Source: Clarkia xantiana subsp. parviflora
Taxonomy: Eukaryota; Streptophyta; Magnoliopsida; Myrtales; Onagraceae
NCBI GenBank assembly: GCA_036873135.1
Contig: JAPTYO010000020.1
Coordinates: 1,728,081-1,792,080, forward strand
DNA: 64,000 nucleotides
Direction of reading: 5' to 3'
Shown: positions 11,770 to 22,533 of the stretch, one piece after another
Layout of the letters: every line of letters starts with the position of its first letter
How positions within the stretch are numbered: the first letter of the stretch is position 1
Made by a program: the position numbers and the translations under genes
The notes under the pieces: generated by a model
The model's input: the letters and a program-made list of their open reading frames with translations, nothing else
What the model was told of the DNA's origin: nothing
The model's database searches: none

Positions 11770-14189
11770 TAGATCATTAGAGAGCTTTGTGAATTGATAT
11801 GTTTCATTATTGTGTTTGTTTGATTGTTTGTTTGTGTTTTGTATTGATTAACGGTGTTGGATCGATGTTTTGATCCGAGTCGGGTTGTTTCGACGACTCG
11901 TGTTTGTTTGTGTTCGAGTTTCCAGTTACACCATTGTATGTTTCTTGTTTGAGATCATATACAGGCATCCTTATTTTGAGAATGTAAAGAGTGAGATGGA
12001 ATATTTATTAGGAAGTTGGATGCACCACTACTTAAAGATCGTGTTTTATCGTTAAATTTTGACACGTGTCCAGTTTGTGATTAATTTTGTGGTTTTTTTT
12101 TTTCTAAAACCCTATTGGGATTAGTGAATCCCTATAAGAAAAATATTAAATATAAGTACACGTGTCAAAATCTTAACGGTGACGTACGATCTGGAGTAGG
12201 AAGAGTGGGGCATAAGATCAGTTTGGCTTGAGGCTAAAATAAAGAACTTAACCCTGGTAACTTTTTAACTTTACCAGGGTTACCTCTTTTGCTCCGGTTA
12301 ATTTGGGTAATTAATCATCGCGTGTTATAATTTGTGATTTTTGAAACTATTTTATCAAACAACATAGAGTTATGAATTCTAATTTCTTTTTATTCGAGAA
12401 ATCAAAATTGTATCATAAAAATCAATATTTTGCAGCGAGATAAAGGTTTGTGCTAGCATATATGTCAGTCGAGATAAATGGATAAAACTAAGTTCATGAC
12501 ACATATTTAATATATGCTTAAAAGCGTTAGTTATATTTCATGTGTTTTAGGATGTCTTGGCAGTGCCGTAGCATGCTTGATTTATACTTATAATAATTTA
12601 TATTCACTCTCGTAGCACAATAATCTTAACTAACACTGAATTAGGGTCAGTATATAGAAGAAAAGGTTTTATTTATAAATATTTTTCCATTCATACTTAA
12701 AAGTTAATTTATTGATAAATTATTGAGTAACTATAAAATATTATATAGTTCCTTTCTAAATTTATATATACTAGTAAAATTTAACTTAAAAGTATAAGAT
12801 TTCAATTTTGTCCCATCTAAATTCATAATCTTGTCATTGTCATGGCAGTGAAAAGAATAATGAAGAGTTCCTAGTTATTTCTTTGTATTATTATTTGTAT
12901 TATTTTTTGTCATGTAAATAAAACAATACATAATTAGTTTAGTGTTGGTCAACCCTAAACAGCCAAAACTTAATCATATATGATTTTTTTTTTTTTATAA
13001 ACAATCATATATGATGAATGTATAGAATCTCATTTCAGCGCCAGCAACGGGATTTGTTAGTATAGATAATTATAGTTTTGTTTAATTTTCTCAATTAAAT
13101 TAAACAAATATAATACGGTGAAATAAGTAAATTTAAGTTTCAAAATGTGACAGAATTAATGATGATGATATGACAACTTTCACGTCATTAAATAATATTT
13201 TAATATATGTAAAAATATATGTATTTCTTTTAATTTACTATAATATTTTTTCTCTTAAATATTAAATATTGTAACCATTCATAAAATTTTCTATTGTACT
13301 AATAAGAACAAATTTTTCACGTGAGAAAGTTGATATAAAAACTTTCTAAATAATATACGATTTCATATATTTTTAATTTGCATATACTATTATAAAAAAT
13401 TTATTAAAAATAAAATTAATTTTTAAATATATAGTAATTAAAAAAAACGAGTTTATAAAACAATATACTTATAACCTAAAATTTTATATAAGTAGAATAT
13501 AATATTATTATTACTATCTGCAATATTTATTCCTTATATATTGGCCATGTGCAAATTAGTTGCGACTGTATTAAACTGATATTACATGTATTAAATTAAA
13601 CTTGTTATTTTTAAGATAGTTATTAATTATATTATTATGAGGCACGCATCCCATTGCATATATTCGATGCACTATAATTATTAGTGCAGATGGCACATGC
13701 AATAATGCGCTTATTCTAATTTACTCGATTAATTACTTGTATAATTTAATCTGATTTACCATGCCTATCCTTCCATTCTTTTCTCTATATAATTTATTCA
13801 GAATTCTACTTATTCGAAGCTTTATTTATTAATAATTAATTTTTGTTAGATTCGAGTTATAGAATTTAAAAATATTTATGACCATCATTTAATTTTAATT
13901 TATTACAGAATATCCCGATGCAAGCAGAGATTATTTTAAAATTTGACAATCTAACATTTTAAACACCATAAGGAAAAAAATGAATTTTCGTAAACATGCA
14001 TTGATGGTAATTAGTATCATTACTCTCCTTTTATCAGAAAACTTTATATAACTATAAATTATAGCCACTTTTTTTTTAATATAAAAATAGCTAATTGATC
14101 ATTAACTACTATATATATCCCCTTATCATCCCTTGTCAACTATATGTCTTCATTAATATATTCAAATGTCCTATTTAATACACGCTAAT
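11770..14189. other. PGM 3' region and AT-rich intergenic DNA
   Basis: The 3' UTR of the mutase gene probably extends to about 12000. A small foldback lies at about 12037-12193, where gttaaattttgacacgtgtc is mirrored by acacgtgtcaaaatcttaac. A strong hairpin follows at 12249-12281 (aaccctggtaa / ttaccagggtt). The rest to 14189 is very AT-rich and I see no gene in it. Confidence 0.45.
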
Positions 14190-14281
14190 GATATCTTAAC
14201 TAGCTAAACAATAAATACTGCAACCAATTAGTGTTCTCCAAGTTTACATCACCTTGTTCAATGAATATGTTACAAACTGAT

Positions 14282-14320
<39 letters not shown>

Positions 14321-14866
14321 GATGTTAATGATATCTTAACACTACGAGAAAAATAGATTGTTGCGATTTTAAAATTAACTTGTCGCAACGCTAAATTGTG
14401 TCGATATAAACTTAGCGACGCTTGTAGCGACGCAAATCGATATGTCGTTTCTAATTACTGTCTTAATAAACTTTGCGATGATTTGGAGTAGCGTCGTTAA
14501 ACTCATAAAAGACGTGACGTTTTGGCTTGCGTCGCCAGTGCATGCAAGTGGCAACACAACTAAGAGTAGTTACAATACTTTTTTTCTTGAAAATTGCGTT
14601 ACTAAAATAAAAAATTAAAGACGCTTTGAAAAACGTCGAAATAATACAAGAAAAAATGACGCTACTAAAAAGCTCGCAAAGTTTGAATAAATTTGATTAT
14701 TGAGAAAATTATTACGACGCTTGAACAAACATTGTTAATAAAAAGTCATCTAGTTTTTTTTTCTAGTAGTGTAACTAGAAAAACAATAAATAATGCAACC
14801 AATTAGTGTTCTCCAAGTTGTACATCACCTTGTTCAATGAATATGTTATAAATTCTACCACTGATG
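14190..14866. repeat. ~90-bp direct duplication flanking a CACTA insertion
   Basis: The segment aatgatatcttaactag ... gcaaccaattagtgttctc ... ttgttcaatgaatatgtta occurs at about 14188-14282. It recurs at about 14326-14339 plus 14772-14856, where the CACTA element splits it. A (TA)n microsatellite lies between the copies at 14284-14318. The first copy is thus a paralogous empty site for the transposon. Confidence 0.8.
14340..14771. mobile_element. Non-autonomous CACTA (En/Spm) element
   Basis: The 432-bp element begins CACTACGAGAAAAATAG and ends TTTTTTTCTAGTAGTG, a classic CACTA terminal pair. It is flanked by a perfect 3-bp duplication TAA (14337-14339 and 14772-14774). Subterminal gcgacg / cgtcgc words recur in both orientations, as expected for transposase-binding repeats. 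No transposase coding is present. Confidence 0.9.
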
Positions 14867-15584
14867 ATATATGAAAGAAAAAACACACCTTAAAAGATAT
14901 ATGAAAGAAAAAACGCACCTTAAAAATGTAAAAATATAATTTATTAAAATATTTTAAAAAGTTCTCTAAAAACATACAATTTTAAAAATAATTATTTTTA
15001 ATTTTCTGAACTTTGAGATTATATATTTAACTTATATATATTTTTTGTATAATATATATAATTATAAATTTTATTTGAGATTTATATTTGTTTTTATATA
15101 AAATTTGAGGTTATTTTACAATAATAGTAGAACTTTATGGTATTTTTAGTAATTTTAGAAAGTATATTCCGTCTATAATTAACGGAAAAAATGTAGCAAA
15201 TTGCACATTAACAAAAGTTCAGCTAGCGATTTACTACAAAAATAAGTTCGGCTAGCAAATTGCACGACTAACTATTTGATAATTAACCCATACATATATG
15301 ATATATATCCTATGGCTTCATTCCAACTTCAGTGATGACGCCATAATGTTTCTTTTAGAAGAAATGAGAGGAGTGTGTTCTAACGCGCTGACCACGCGTG
15401 TCAACTCCATTAATGAATGAATTCAGCCATAAAATAAAATAATAAAACCAAAAACAGCTGGCTAATTATTGACACTCAGCAACGGGTGCCGCAATTGAAG
15501 AGCTTGTCCCGTGCAAAACGCACGTGACATGTTTCTCAACATATATCGACAATTTCAACGCAAAGCTCAACCATTAATATGGTA
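14867..15584. other. AT-rich intergenic DNA, no gene seen
   Basis: A short tandem duplication of a ~30-bp unit (tatatgaaagaaaaaac...ccttaaaa) sits at about 14870-14930. The remainder is low-complexity A/T with no recognisable gene or complete element. Confidence 0.45.
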
Positions 15585-16522
15585 GAGTGAATGACCAAAG
15601 TAGGTCGGTTTTCGAAACTAATTCTCAAACTAGGCTTGTTCAGAAACTAATTCCCAAAATAGGTCTCTTTATTTTTTTTAATAATATATATTATTTACTT
15701 TACACCCTAAACTTTATATTATGTTACAAATGAATCCTTAATAGAAATATAATACAAGAAGAAAAAAGAAATTGAAAATTAAAAAAATTAAATGTATAAA
15801 ATAAAAAATAAAAATTATAAACTAATTAAATGACAAAAAAGAAGATTAAAAGTAATCAAACAAACCATTTTTTTATTTTAAATCTTATAAAATGTGCAAA
15901 ATTAAAGGATAAATTTAAAATTTAAAAATAAATAAGTTTTGAAACAACTTTATATTGGCAAAATAAGAAACTATATAATGATAAAATTATTCATCAAGAG
16001 TATGAAAAAAAAAAATACAAACTAAAATCCATTCTTAAATTTATTCTATTGATTTTTCAAATTTAAATTAATTTATCTATTTTTCAGTCACTAATTTTAT
16101 ATATTTTTATAAATTTAACACGTTTTATTTAGGGTTTATGTACGCTTTCATTTTTATATTTTCATACTTAAAAAAAATTACAAGTATTTACTTTATTTAC
16201 ATGTTATATCACTGTTTTTTTAATATAATTTATATCATTAGCATAATTTATTTTTAGAATTTTTTACCATTACTAATTTATTAATTTTTAGTTTATAGCT
16301 TTTACATATAATTACTTTATTTTTTTCACAATTTTTTTTTTTATATTTCTTGTATTATATATTGGTTTAGGGTCAATTGTAACAAAATATAAACTTTGGG
16401 ATGTAAAATGAAAAATAAAAATGATTTAAAAAAATAGAAAAACCTAGTTTGAGAATAAGTTTCTGAAGAAGCCTAGTTTGGGAATAAGTTTGACAATCAA
16501 ACCTATTTTGGGAATTCACTCA
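15585..16522. mobile_element. Long-TIR Mutator-like MITE, GAGTGAAT ends
   Basis: The left end gagtgaatgaccaaagtagg is mirrored at the right by cctattttgggaattcactc. Complementarity continues inward for roughly 80 bp (attctcaaactaggc against gcctagtttgggaat). The 9-mer aatatggta flanks both sides (15576-15584 and 16523-16531). The interior is AT-rich and non-coding. The 938-bp length, long TIR and 9-bp duplication fit a non-autonomous Mutator-like element. Confidence 0.75.
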
Positions 16523-17004
16523 AATATGGTATATATCGCTTTACCACACTTCATCCATTAGCTATAATTAATAGTTTCAAATTTTATCGGTAATTATGAA
16601 AATGAAAAGATACTCATAATCAGCACTTTATTCTTTATTGGTTTTCACACGTATAATAATTCTAACATGCTTTATATCAGTCTGTAAAAGATTAATGTTG
16701 TTTATGAATATTTTTTCATTCTCAATACTCAATTAATTTAAAACTATTTATTAAAAGATGAAGCGTCATAAACCGCTACGTCATCTATATATTGAATTTA
16801 ACGATAGTTTGGTTATACAATCAATCTCTTTTTCATACTTTAGCCAAAGTAAACGAGGTTCTCTCGATCCAAAGAAAATGCAACAATTCGATAGTCAATG
16901 TTGTATATGTAAATAATAGAGACTCTAAATTCATCCCGCTATGTAATATTTGAATTATTCTTCACAGTTATAGATTTTTCTTAACTAGAATTAGTAAATT
17001 ATCA

Positions 17005-17345
17005 CTATATACCGTTAATGTAGTCCCTATAAGGGAATAAGATATATTATAGATAAATATATCTTATTATATTTAGATAAATATATCTAGATTAGGAATA
17101 GATATATTCTTAGTATATTATCAGATTATGTTTCTTATTATATTGCTATAGATATAGTCTTGTATCTATATATATAGGTACATGTACTCGTTGGAGTTAG
17201 AAAGGCTCTGATACCATATAGAAGAATGAGAATTGTACTATTGATCTTATTTAGGGTTGAGTACATGTACCTATATATATAGATACAAGACTATATCTAT
17301 AGCAATATAATAAGAAACATAATTTGATAATAGTCCCGACTCCCA
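17005..17345. repeat. Inverted repeat with Copia LTR and primer-site remnants
   Basis: Arms at about 17122-17190 and 17259-17328 are near-perfect reverse complements (ctatagatatagtcttgtat against atacaagactatatctatag). Between them, ggctctgatacca at 17204-17216 is the complement of the initiator tRNA-Met primer site used by Copia elements. This looks like two LTR fragments in opposite orientation. The transcript could fold into a ~70-bp hairpin. Confidence 0.55.
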
Positions 17346-19210
17346 CTAACAATATAATAAGAATTTGAATTTGAATTTGACTTTTTAAGCACAATAATGT
17401 TGTATTTAAAACCCTAATAAGGTTAATGTATTAAGGAGGAACGGAATTCGGCAGAATTGTTTGTGCAATGGCCGTCAAGATAACAATAACACTTTTTATA
17501 TAAGGAATTCAATTTCAACCCTCAAATATTATTTTTATTTGCCGATGCTTTTATATATATATATATATATTATATTGTTATCCTAGCCAATTTCCTTGGA
17601 GCTGCTTATACAGTTGTATCATTAATCATAATATATATTATCTATCTTTTGGTATACTGTATTTCTAACCGGCTCAATCATAATATATATTGTTTATATG
17701 TTGATATACATTGTATTTCTAACCGGCTCACCGCTAAGCTGTTAAACGCTTTATTAAAGTAAAAAATTACATCCAATTATTAAGAATGAAAAAATATTCA
17801 CAATTAACCGTAATAAAACCATCTATAAGAACAAAGTGTTTCACCGACGACCATTAATGCGTTGGTTTGCTCCGGACACGAGCCGAGTCTCGAGCGTTTT
17901 AATGACACCCACATTTTTTTTTTATGCTGTGAAAGTTTAGAGTGACTAGTTGATCAAATATCTTAAAATTTTAAGATGATGATATATATTGAAATGTGAT
18001 TTAATTTTTATATTTTTTAAAAAAATTATGAGGTGGAACTTTTTTAAAGTTAACCACATACTTCTGATATTCCTAGTTACCATCATGATAATGCCATTAT
18101 CACTTTTCTCAATATCCAAATTAGGGTTAGCATATATGAAAAGAATGTATGAAGGGATCACGGGCATAGAAACACCCTCAATTTTTTGTGATAATGATTG
18201 TAAAAAAAATATAATTATTCTCAAATTTTCTCATTAGATCTTATTGCTAAAAAAAATTTGGTCTTTCTATATTGCTCCACAATCACCATGTTTTTTATAC
18301 TTTTTTTTTTTTTCTTTTCTATTGCTCTAAAGGTGAACGAAATTGATATTATTAAAGTATGATGCAAATATTAGGTGTAGTTAAAAATTTTCATACTTTT
18401 AAAATTTTACATATATTACAATTAAGTCCACTCTAATAATAAAAAAAAAAAGTAAAAACACGGTATTCCACAAGTATAGTAAAAAAAAAAACCAATTTTT
18501 TTCTTAATTATTTAATCATAATTAAATTCTTATCCCTACAAAAATTCTAACTTCGTGCCTCGTATTTTACTTATACTGTCTACATATAAAAAAAATTGCT
18601 TGATATAATAAGTCCCAACTTTATTTATAAATAATTATAATCTTATTAGTCATTTATATAAGTTTGAAGAGTCGAACCAAAAACCTCGTTTACCAAAAAA
18701 AAAAACCAAAAACCTCATCATATACGTACTACCTTAATCATTAAGCTAAGTTTACTTGGATGATTTTTATTTTCATTTTTTGCAATGGAGATCCTCTATA
18801 TTTTATTCATGACTACATCGATCATCATACATCACTAATAAACTAGTCAGTAATAAATAAATAATTACATAGTTAACGCGTGTTTAGTCTCATTTCATAT
18901 ATAAGATATTTTTTTAGAAGTGATTGTTTAAGCTGGATAATATAATTTTTAAAAGTTGACCATTATTATTAGACACAAGCCAATAATTTCCGTTAATGAT
19001 ATGAGTTACTTATACTCTATATTATTTTATTTCTCATAGGGTGTTTTAGAAGGTCTATATATTGTTTTATTTACTATAAAATAATTCATAATCATAATGA
19101 GTTAGGATATAAAGAGTAAAATATTAATTATGAATACGTTATTTTCATTCTTATAAAACTCGAACCCGAGACTTTTATAATTAACAAATGAAGCACTAAA
19201 TTGTTACACC
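17346..19210. other. AT-rich intergenic DNA with element fragments
   Basis: No gene is seen. The segment about 18255-18500 resembles half of the foldback element at 38321-38652 (ctttctatattgctccac, gaaattgatattattaaag, tacaattaagtccactc). Segments near 18660-18750 and 19150-19210 carry tRNA-like words (cgaacccgagac, taatcattaagctaag) and may be SINE-like pieces. Short reading frames near 18000 have no recognisable product. Confidence 0.4.
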
Positions 19211-19213
19211 TTA

Positions 19214-19630
19214 GAGCATCCACAGTGGTTTTACATAAATTGTATTCTTTAAAGTTGCCACGTAGACATTTATGTATACTTTAAGTAATACGTAAATTTA
19301 AGACAGACGTAAAAAATATTTTCTCTGCAATCGTATTACTTAAACATATTTCTTAAATATATTTTATTATTAAATTTTCCAACAACCACCAATAAGATAT
19401 TAGCATTAATTATAAAATGAATTAATTTATAATAAAAAATTGGTTACATAATACATAGTGCATTACTTAAATTTAAGGAATGCTTTATGTAAAAACATAA
19501 ATTTACGTGTAGGTCCCATCTTTAAGGAATGCTATGTAAAACCACTGTAGATAGTTTTTGTTGCTTTACTTAAATAAACATGTAGGACCCACGTTTACGT
19601 AATCTTTACGTAATACCATTGTGGATGCTC
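19214..19630. mobile_element. MITE with GAGCATCCAC ends and TTA duplication (Harbinger-like)
   Basis: The left end gagcatccacagtggtttta is mirrored by taccattgtggatgctc at the right. Target duplication TTA (19211-19213 and 19631-19633) is what PIF/Harbinger-type elements produce. The 417-bp interior is AT-rich with repeated acgtaa words and no coding. Diverged relatives lie at about 7100-7430 and 27560-27933. Confidence 0.8.
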
Positions 19631-19633
19631 TTA

Positions 19634-20314
19634 TTACAACATTGTATTATTATTTATTAAACTTATCAATTAATTATCGTTTAAATAATAAGGAACATAA
19701 TATTTTAGGAGTATCCTATGAGTTTTAAGAATCTTAACTTACTATTATTATTATTATGCAAACAAAATGTGACATATTAGTCAATCATCGCTCAATTCAC
19801 CCTAATATGGGTTCATATTTTCCCAGACCCGTGCTGAACATATTCACCTGGTTTGGGACACCATGTTTAATATGAGCCCTTTAACTCGACAAATTGATCA
19901 ACTATTGAATTAGAGTTTTGATCCGCCAATGTGAACTACATGGCTGTTCCATGCCCGAGCTCGTCCCAATTATGGTCTACTAAACCAGATGAACATGCTT
20001 GGGATGAACTTGAGTCAATGCAAACTCTCTAATTACGTGAATCGAATCACGACTGACTAATAATTTACCAAAAAAATAACGAGATTCCAGAACTTACATG
20101 TGGATAGTTAATACTTAAAACTCAAATGAAATAATAAATGTACATTTACATTAATAATAATCATTAATCTCAAGGGGCATGATAGTCATTTCAGTTGATG
20201 AATGGAAGGTAAGCTTCCTAGAGGTCTATAAATAGCAGGTGAAATATCCAAGCTGAATCAGAGTGAGGTGAGGGAGAGTTTCACTCTTAAACACACACCA
20301 CCACCACATATCAT

Positions 20315-20352
<38 letters not shown>

Positions 20353-20829
20353 TCATCAAGCAGCCAAAATTGTTGTTCTTGTTCATGTTCATGTTCAGGT
20401 TAAGTTTGTTTCCTTAATTTCCCCCTCTTGTAATCCCCCTTTTCTCTGAATCCCCATTCTGTTAATCCATCTGTGTTTCCAACACTCATCTATGTTCTTT
20501 GACATTGTCTCTACAAAAAAAAATTATATTTTTTTTTTTGGAAATGCAAACTCAGAGCTGAAGAATGAATTTCAGTAAAGCCAGATGTTTTTCAGAATTA
20601 TGAGATTCAGCAAAAACTTTTAAATTTTTTTTTTTAATAAAATTCAATCAGCTTGAGGGCAATTTTTTGGTCCCTCAAAGTCTGATCTGATCTCATCTTA
20701 ACCAAAGGAGTTAATTATTACAAACCCCTTTGGTCTGTCTAATTAGAAATTCTTTATTGTACCTTGTTCCTTAATTTTTGCAAGAAACAAGGACATAGTA
20801 ATTAATTTAATTTATTTTTAATCTTTGCA
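19634..20829 (+). promoter_or_regulatory. RAP2.4-type gene promoter and leader with TATA box and (AG)n tract
   Basis: A TATA box tataaata lies at 20227-20234. About 85 bp downstream, in the probable 5' UTR, is an (AG)~16 run at 20318-20349, a common leader feature in plants. A possible leader intron begins at the GT near 20399 and ends before the ATG at 20830; this is inferred from base composition only. The part before about 20160 is plain intergenic DNA. Confidence 0.6.
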
Positions 20830-22104
20830 ATGGATTTGTTTGGTAATGAGCTTATGGATGCACTCACACCTTTTATGAAGAGTGCTTCTTCTCCTTCTTT
20901 ACCATCTTTTCCATCTCTTTCTTCTTCTCCTTCTTTACCATCTTTTCCATCTCTTTCTTCTTCTCCAAGCAACTGCTTTTCTTTTTCTTCTATTCCTCCA
21001 CCACCATACCCATCATCACAACATGCTTATTATGTGCATGAGGATGTGAATGAATGTGGGTCCGGGTTATCGCCCGATCCTCAAAACCCGATCCATCTCT
21101 GTATAAACAGTGCTTCCTCTGTTTCTCCTTCTCTACCATCTCTTTCTTCTTCCCCAAGCAACTGTTTTTCTTTCCCTTCTATTGTTCCTCCTCCATACCC
21201 ATCATCACAACATGCTTATTATGTGCATGGGGATGATGATGTGTACCAATGTGGGCCCGGGTCATCGCCGGATCCCAAAAATCCGGTCCATCTCTCTATA
21301 AAGAATGCTTCTTCTGCTTTTCCTTCTCTACCATCTCTTATTTCTTCTCCAAGCAACCATGATAATGTGTATCAATGTGGGTCCGGGTCGGCGAATGTGC
21401 ATGCTTTTTCAATCGGGTCATCGCCGGAGCCATGGAATCCGGTCCAGCTCAGCGACATGACGTGGCAGGACTATGAGCAGCTGAACCATTTGGGCCGACT
21501 GGGCTTCTTGGGCCCTCGGCCCATTCTGATGAAGCAGTCGGCCCATTTGGCAAAGCCTGCGAAGCTATACAGAGGAGTCCGGCAGCGACACTGGGGGAAA
21601 TGGGTGGCGGAGATCCGCCTTCCCAAGAACCGTACCCGCCTCTGGCTCGGGACCTTTGACACCGCCGAGGAGGCGGCTCTGGCCTACGACAGGGCGGCCT
21701 ACAAGCTCAGAGGCGGCCTTGCGCGGCTCAACTTCCCTAAACTGAAGACGGACGGTGGCGACGTTTCCGGCGACCTCAAGGCACTGCACTCCATGATCGA
21801 CGCCAAGATCCAAGCGGCTTGCCAGGGCTTGGCTGATCGGAATCCGGGCGGTGGCAGGAAGAAGGCGGTCTCGCCGGCGAAAAACCGCCGGAGTGGAGCG
21901 TCTGAGTCTTCTTCTGCGGTGGAGGTCTGTGAGGCGCCGCCACTGAAAGCGGTTGCCGCGACGGTGGTGAGATCATCGTCGCCGGAGAGTGACGCATCGG
22001 GGATAACGTTGACGGAGCCGCGGTGGGAAATGGGATACGAGAGCTTGGACTGTAATCTGGAGAAGTATCCGTCGGAGATCGATTGGTCAGCAATCTATTA
22101 TTGA
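20830..22104 (+). CDS. RAP2.4: AP2/ERF transcription factor, RAP2.4 (DREB A-6) type
   Basis: This single-exon gene encodes 424 residues. A complete AP2 DNA-binding domain spans about 246-303 ([17 protein letters not shown], then [19 protein letters not shown]). Sequence outside the domain fits the RAP2.4 group: [12 protein letters not shown] at the N-terminus, RPILMKQS before the AP2 domain, [13 protein letters not shown] after it, and [10 protein letters not shown] at the C-terminus. Such factors bind DRE/GCC-like sites and act in stress, light and wound/dedifferentiation responses. The N-terminal third is unusual: a ~65-residue Ser/Pro-rich block ([24 protein letters not shown]) is repeated twice with a partial third copy. 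The C-terminal half is markedly more GC-rich than its surroundings. Confidence 0.93.
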   Translation: MDLFGNELMDALTPFMKSASSPSLPSFPSLSSSPSLPSFPSLSSSPSNCFSFSSIPPPPYPSSQHAYYVHEDVNECGSGLSPDPQNPIHLCINSASSVSPSLPSLSSSPSNCFSFPSIVPPPYPSSQHAYYVHGDDDVYQCGPGSSPDPKNPVHLSIKNASSAFPSLPSLISSPSNHDNVYQCGSGSANVHAFSIGSSPEPWNPVQLSDMTWQDYEQLNHLGRLGFLGPRPILMKQSAHLAKPAKLYRGVRQRHWGKWVAEIRLPKNRTRLWLGTFDTAEEAALAYDRAAYKLRGGLARLNFPKLKTDGGDVSGDLKALHSMIDAKIQAACQGLADRNPGGGRKKAVSPAKNRRSGASESSSAVEVCEAPPLKAVAATVVRSSSPESDASGITLTEPRWEMGYESLDCNLEKYPSEIDWSAIYY

Positions 22105-22533
22105 AGTATTCATATGGACTTTGTAGAAATTATGACTTTATGAGGGTGTTTTAGGTAACTAGAGTAGGGACTGCAATGTAATTTTTGAAATTGCAGCTAG
22201 TATTTATTATTTGATTGATGTTAGTAAATTCAATTCTTTTAATTCAGAATGGTTATATGTAAAAATATGTAATCATGGTCAGCTGGTGTTTTTAGTCCGC
22301 TTGACATTACTTTTTAATTAATTCAGTTTTTGGTTTATATATTTTTGTGATTTTTTTAAGGTTTGGTATAAATCTAGTTTGGATGATAAGTTTAATCAGA
22401 TCAAAAGTTATTGTATAAATTTCAATAAATATAATTCAATTATATTTACAATCAACAACGATCGAGCTGAACTCTTTATTTTTATATTGGTTTGTTTAAA
22501 ATTTTAAATAATCATCACGAATTAGAATATTAG
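22105..22533. other. RAP2.4 3' UTR and short intergenic spacer
   Basis: The sequence is AT-rich with no second gene. It ends at the ATTAG target duplication (22529-22533) of the Copia element. Confidence 0.6.

Noticed and set aside
20318..20349. Possible CRISPR-like or satellite repeat
   Set aside because: It is a simple (AG)n microsatellite in a plant leader.
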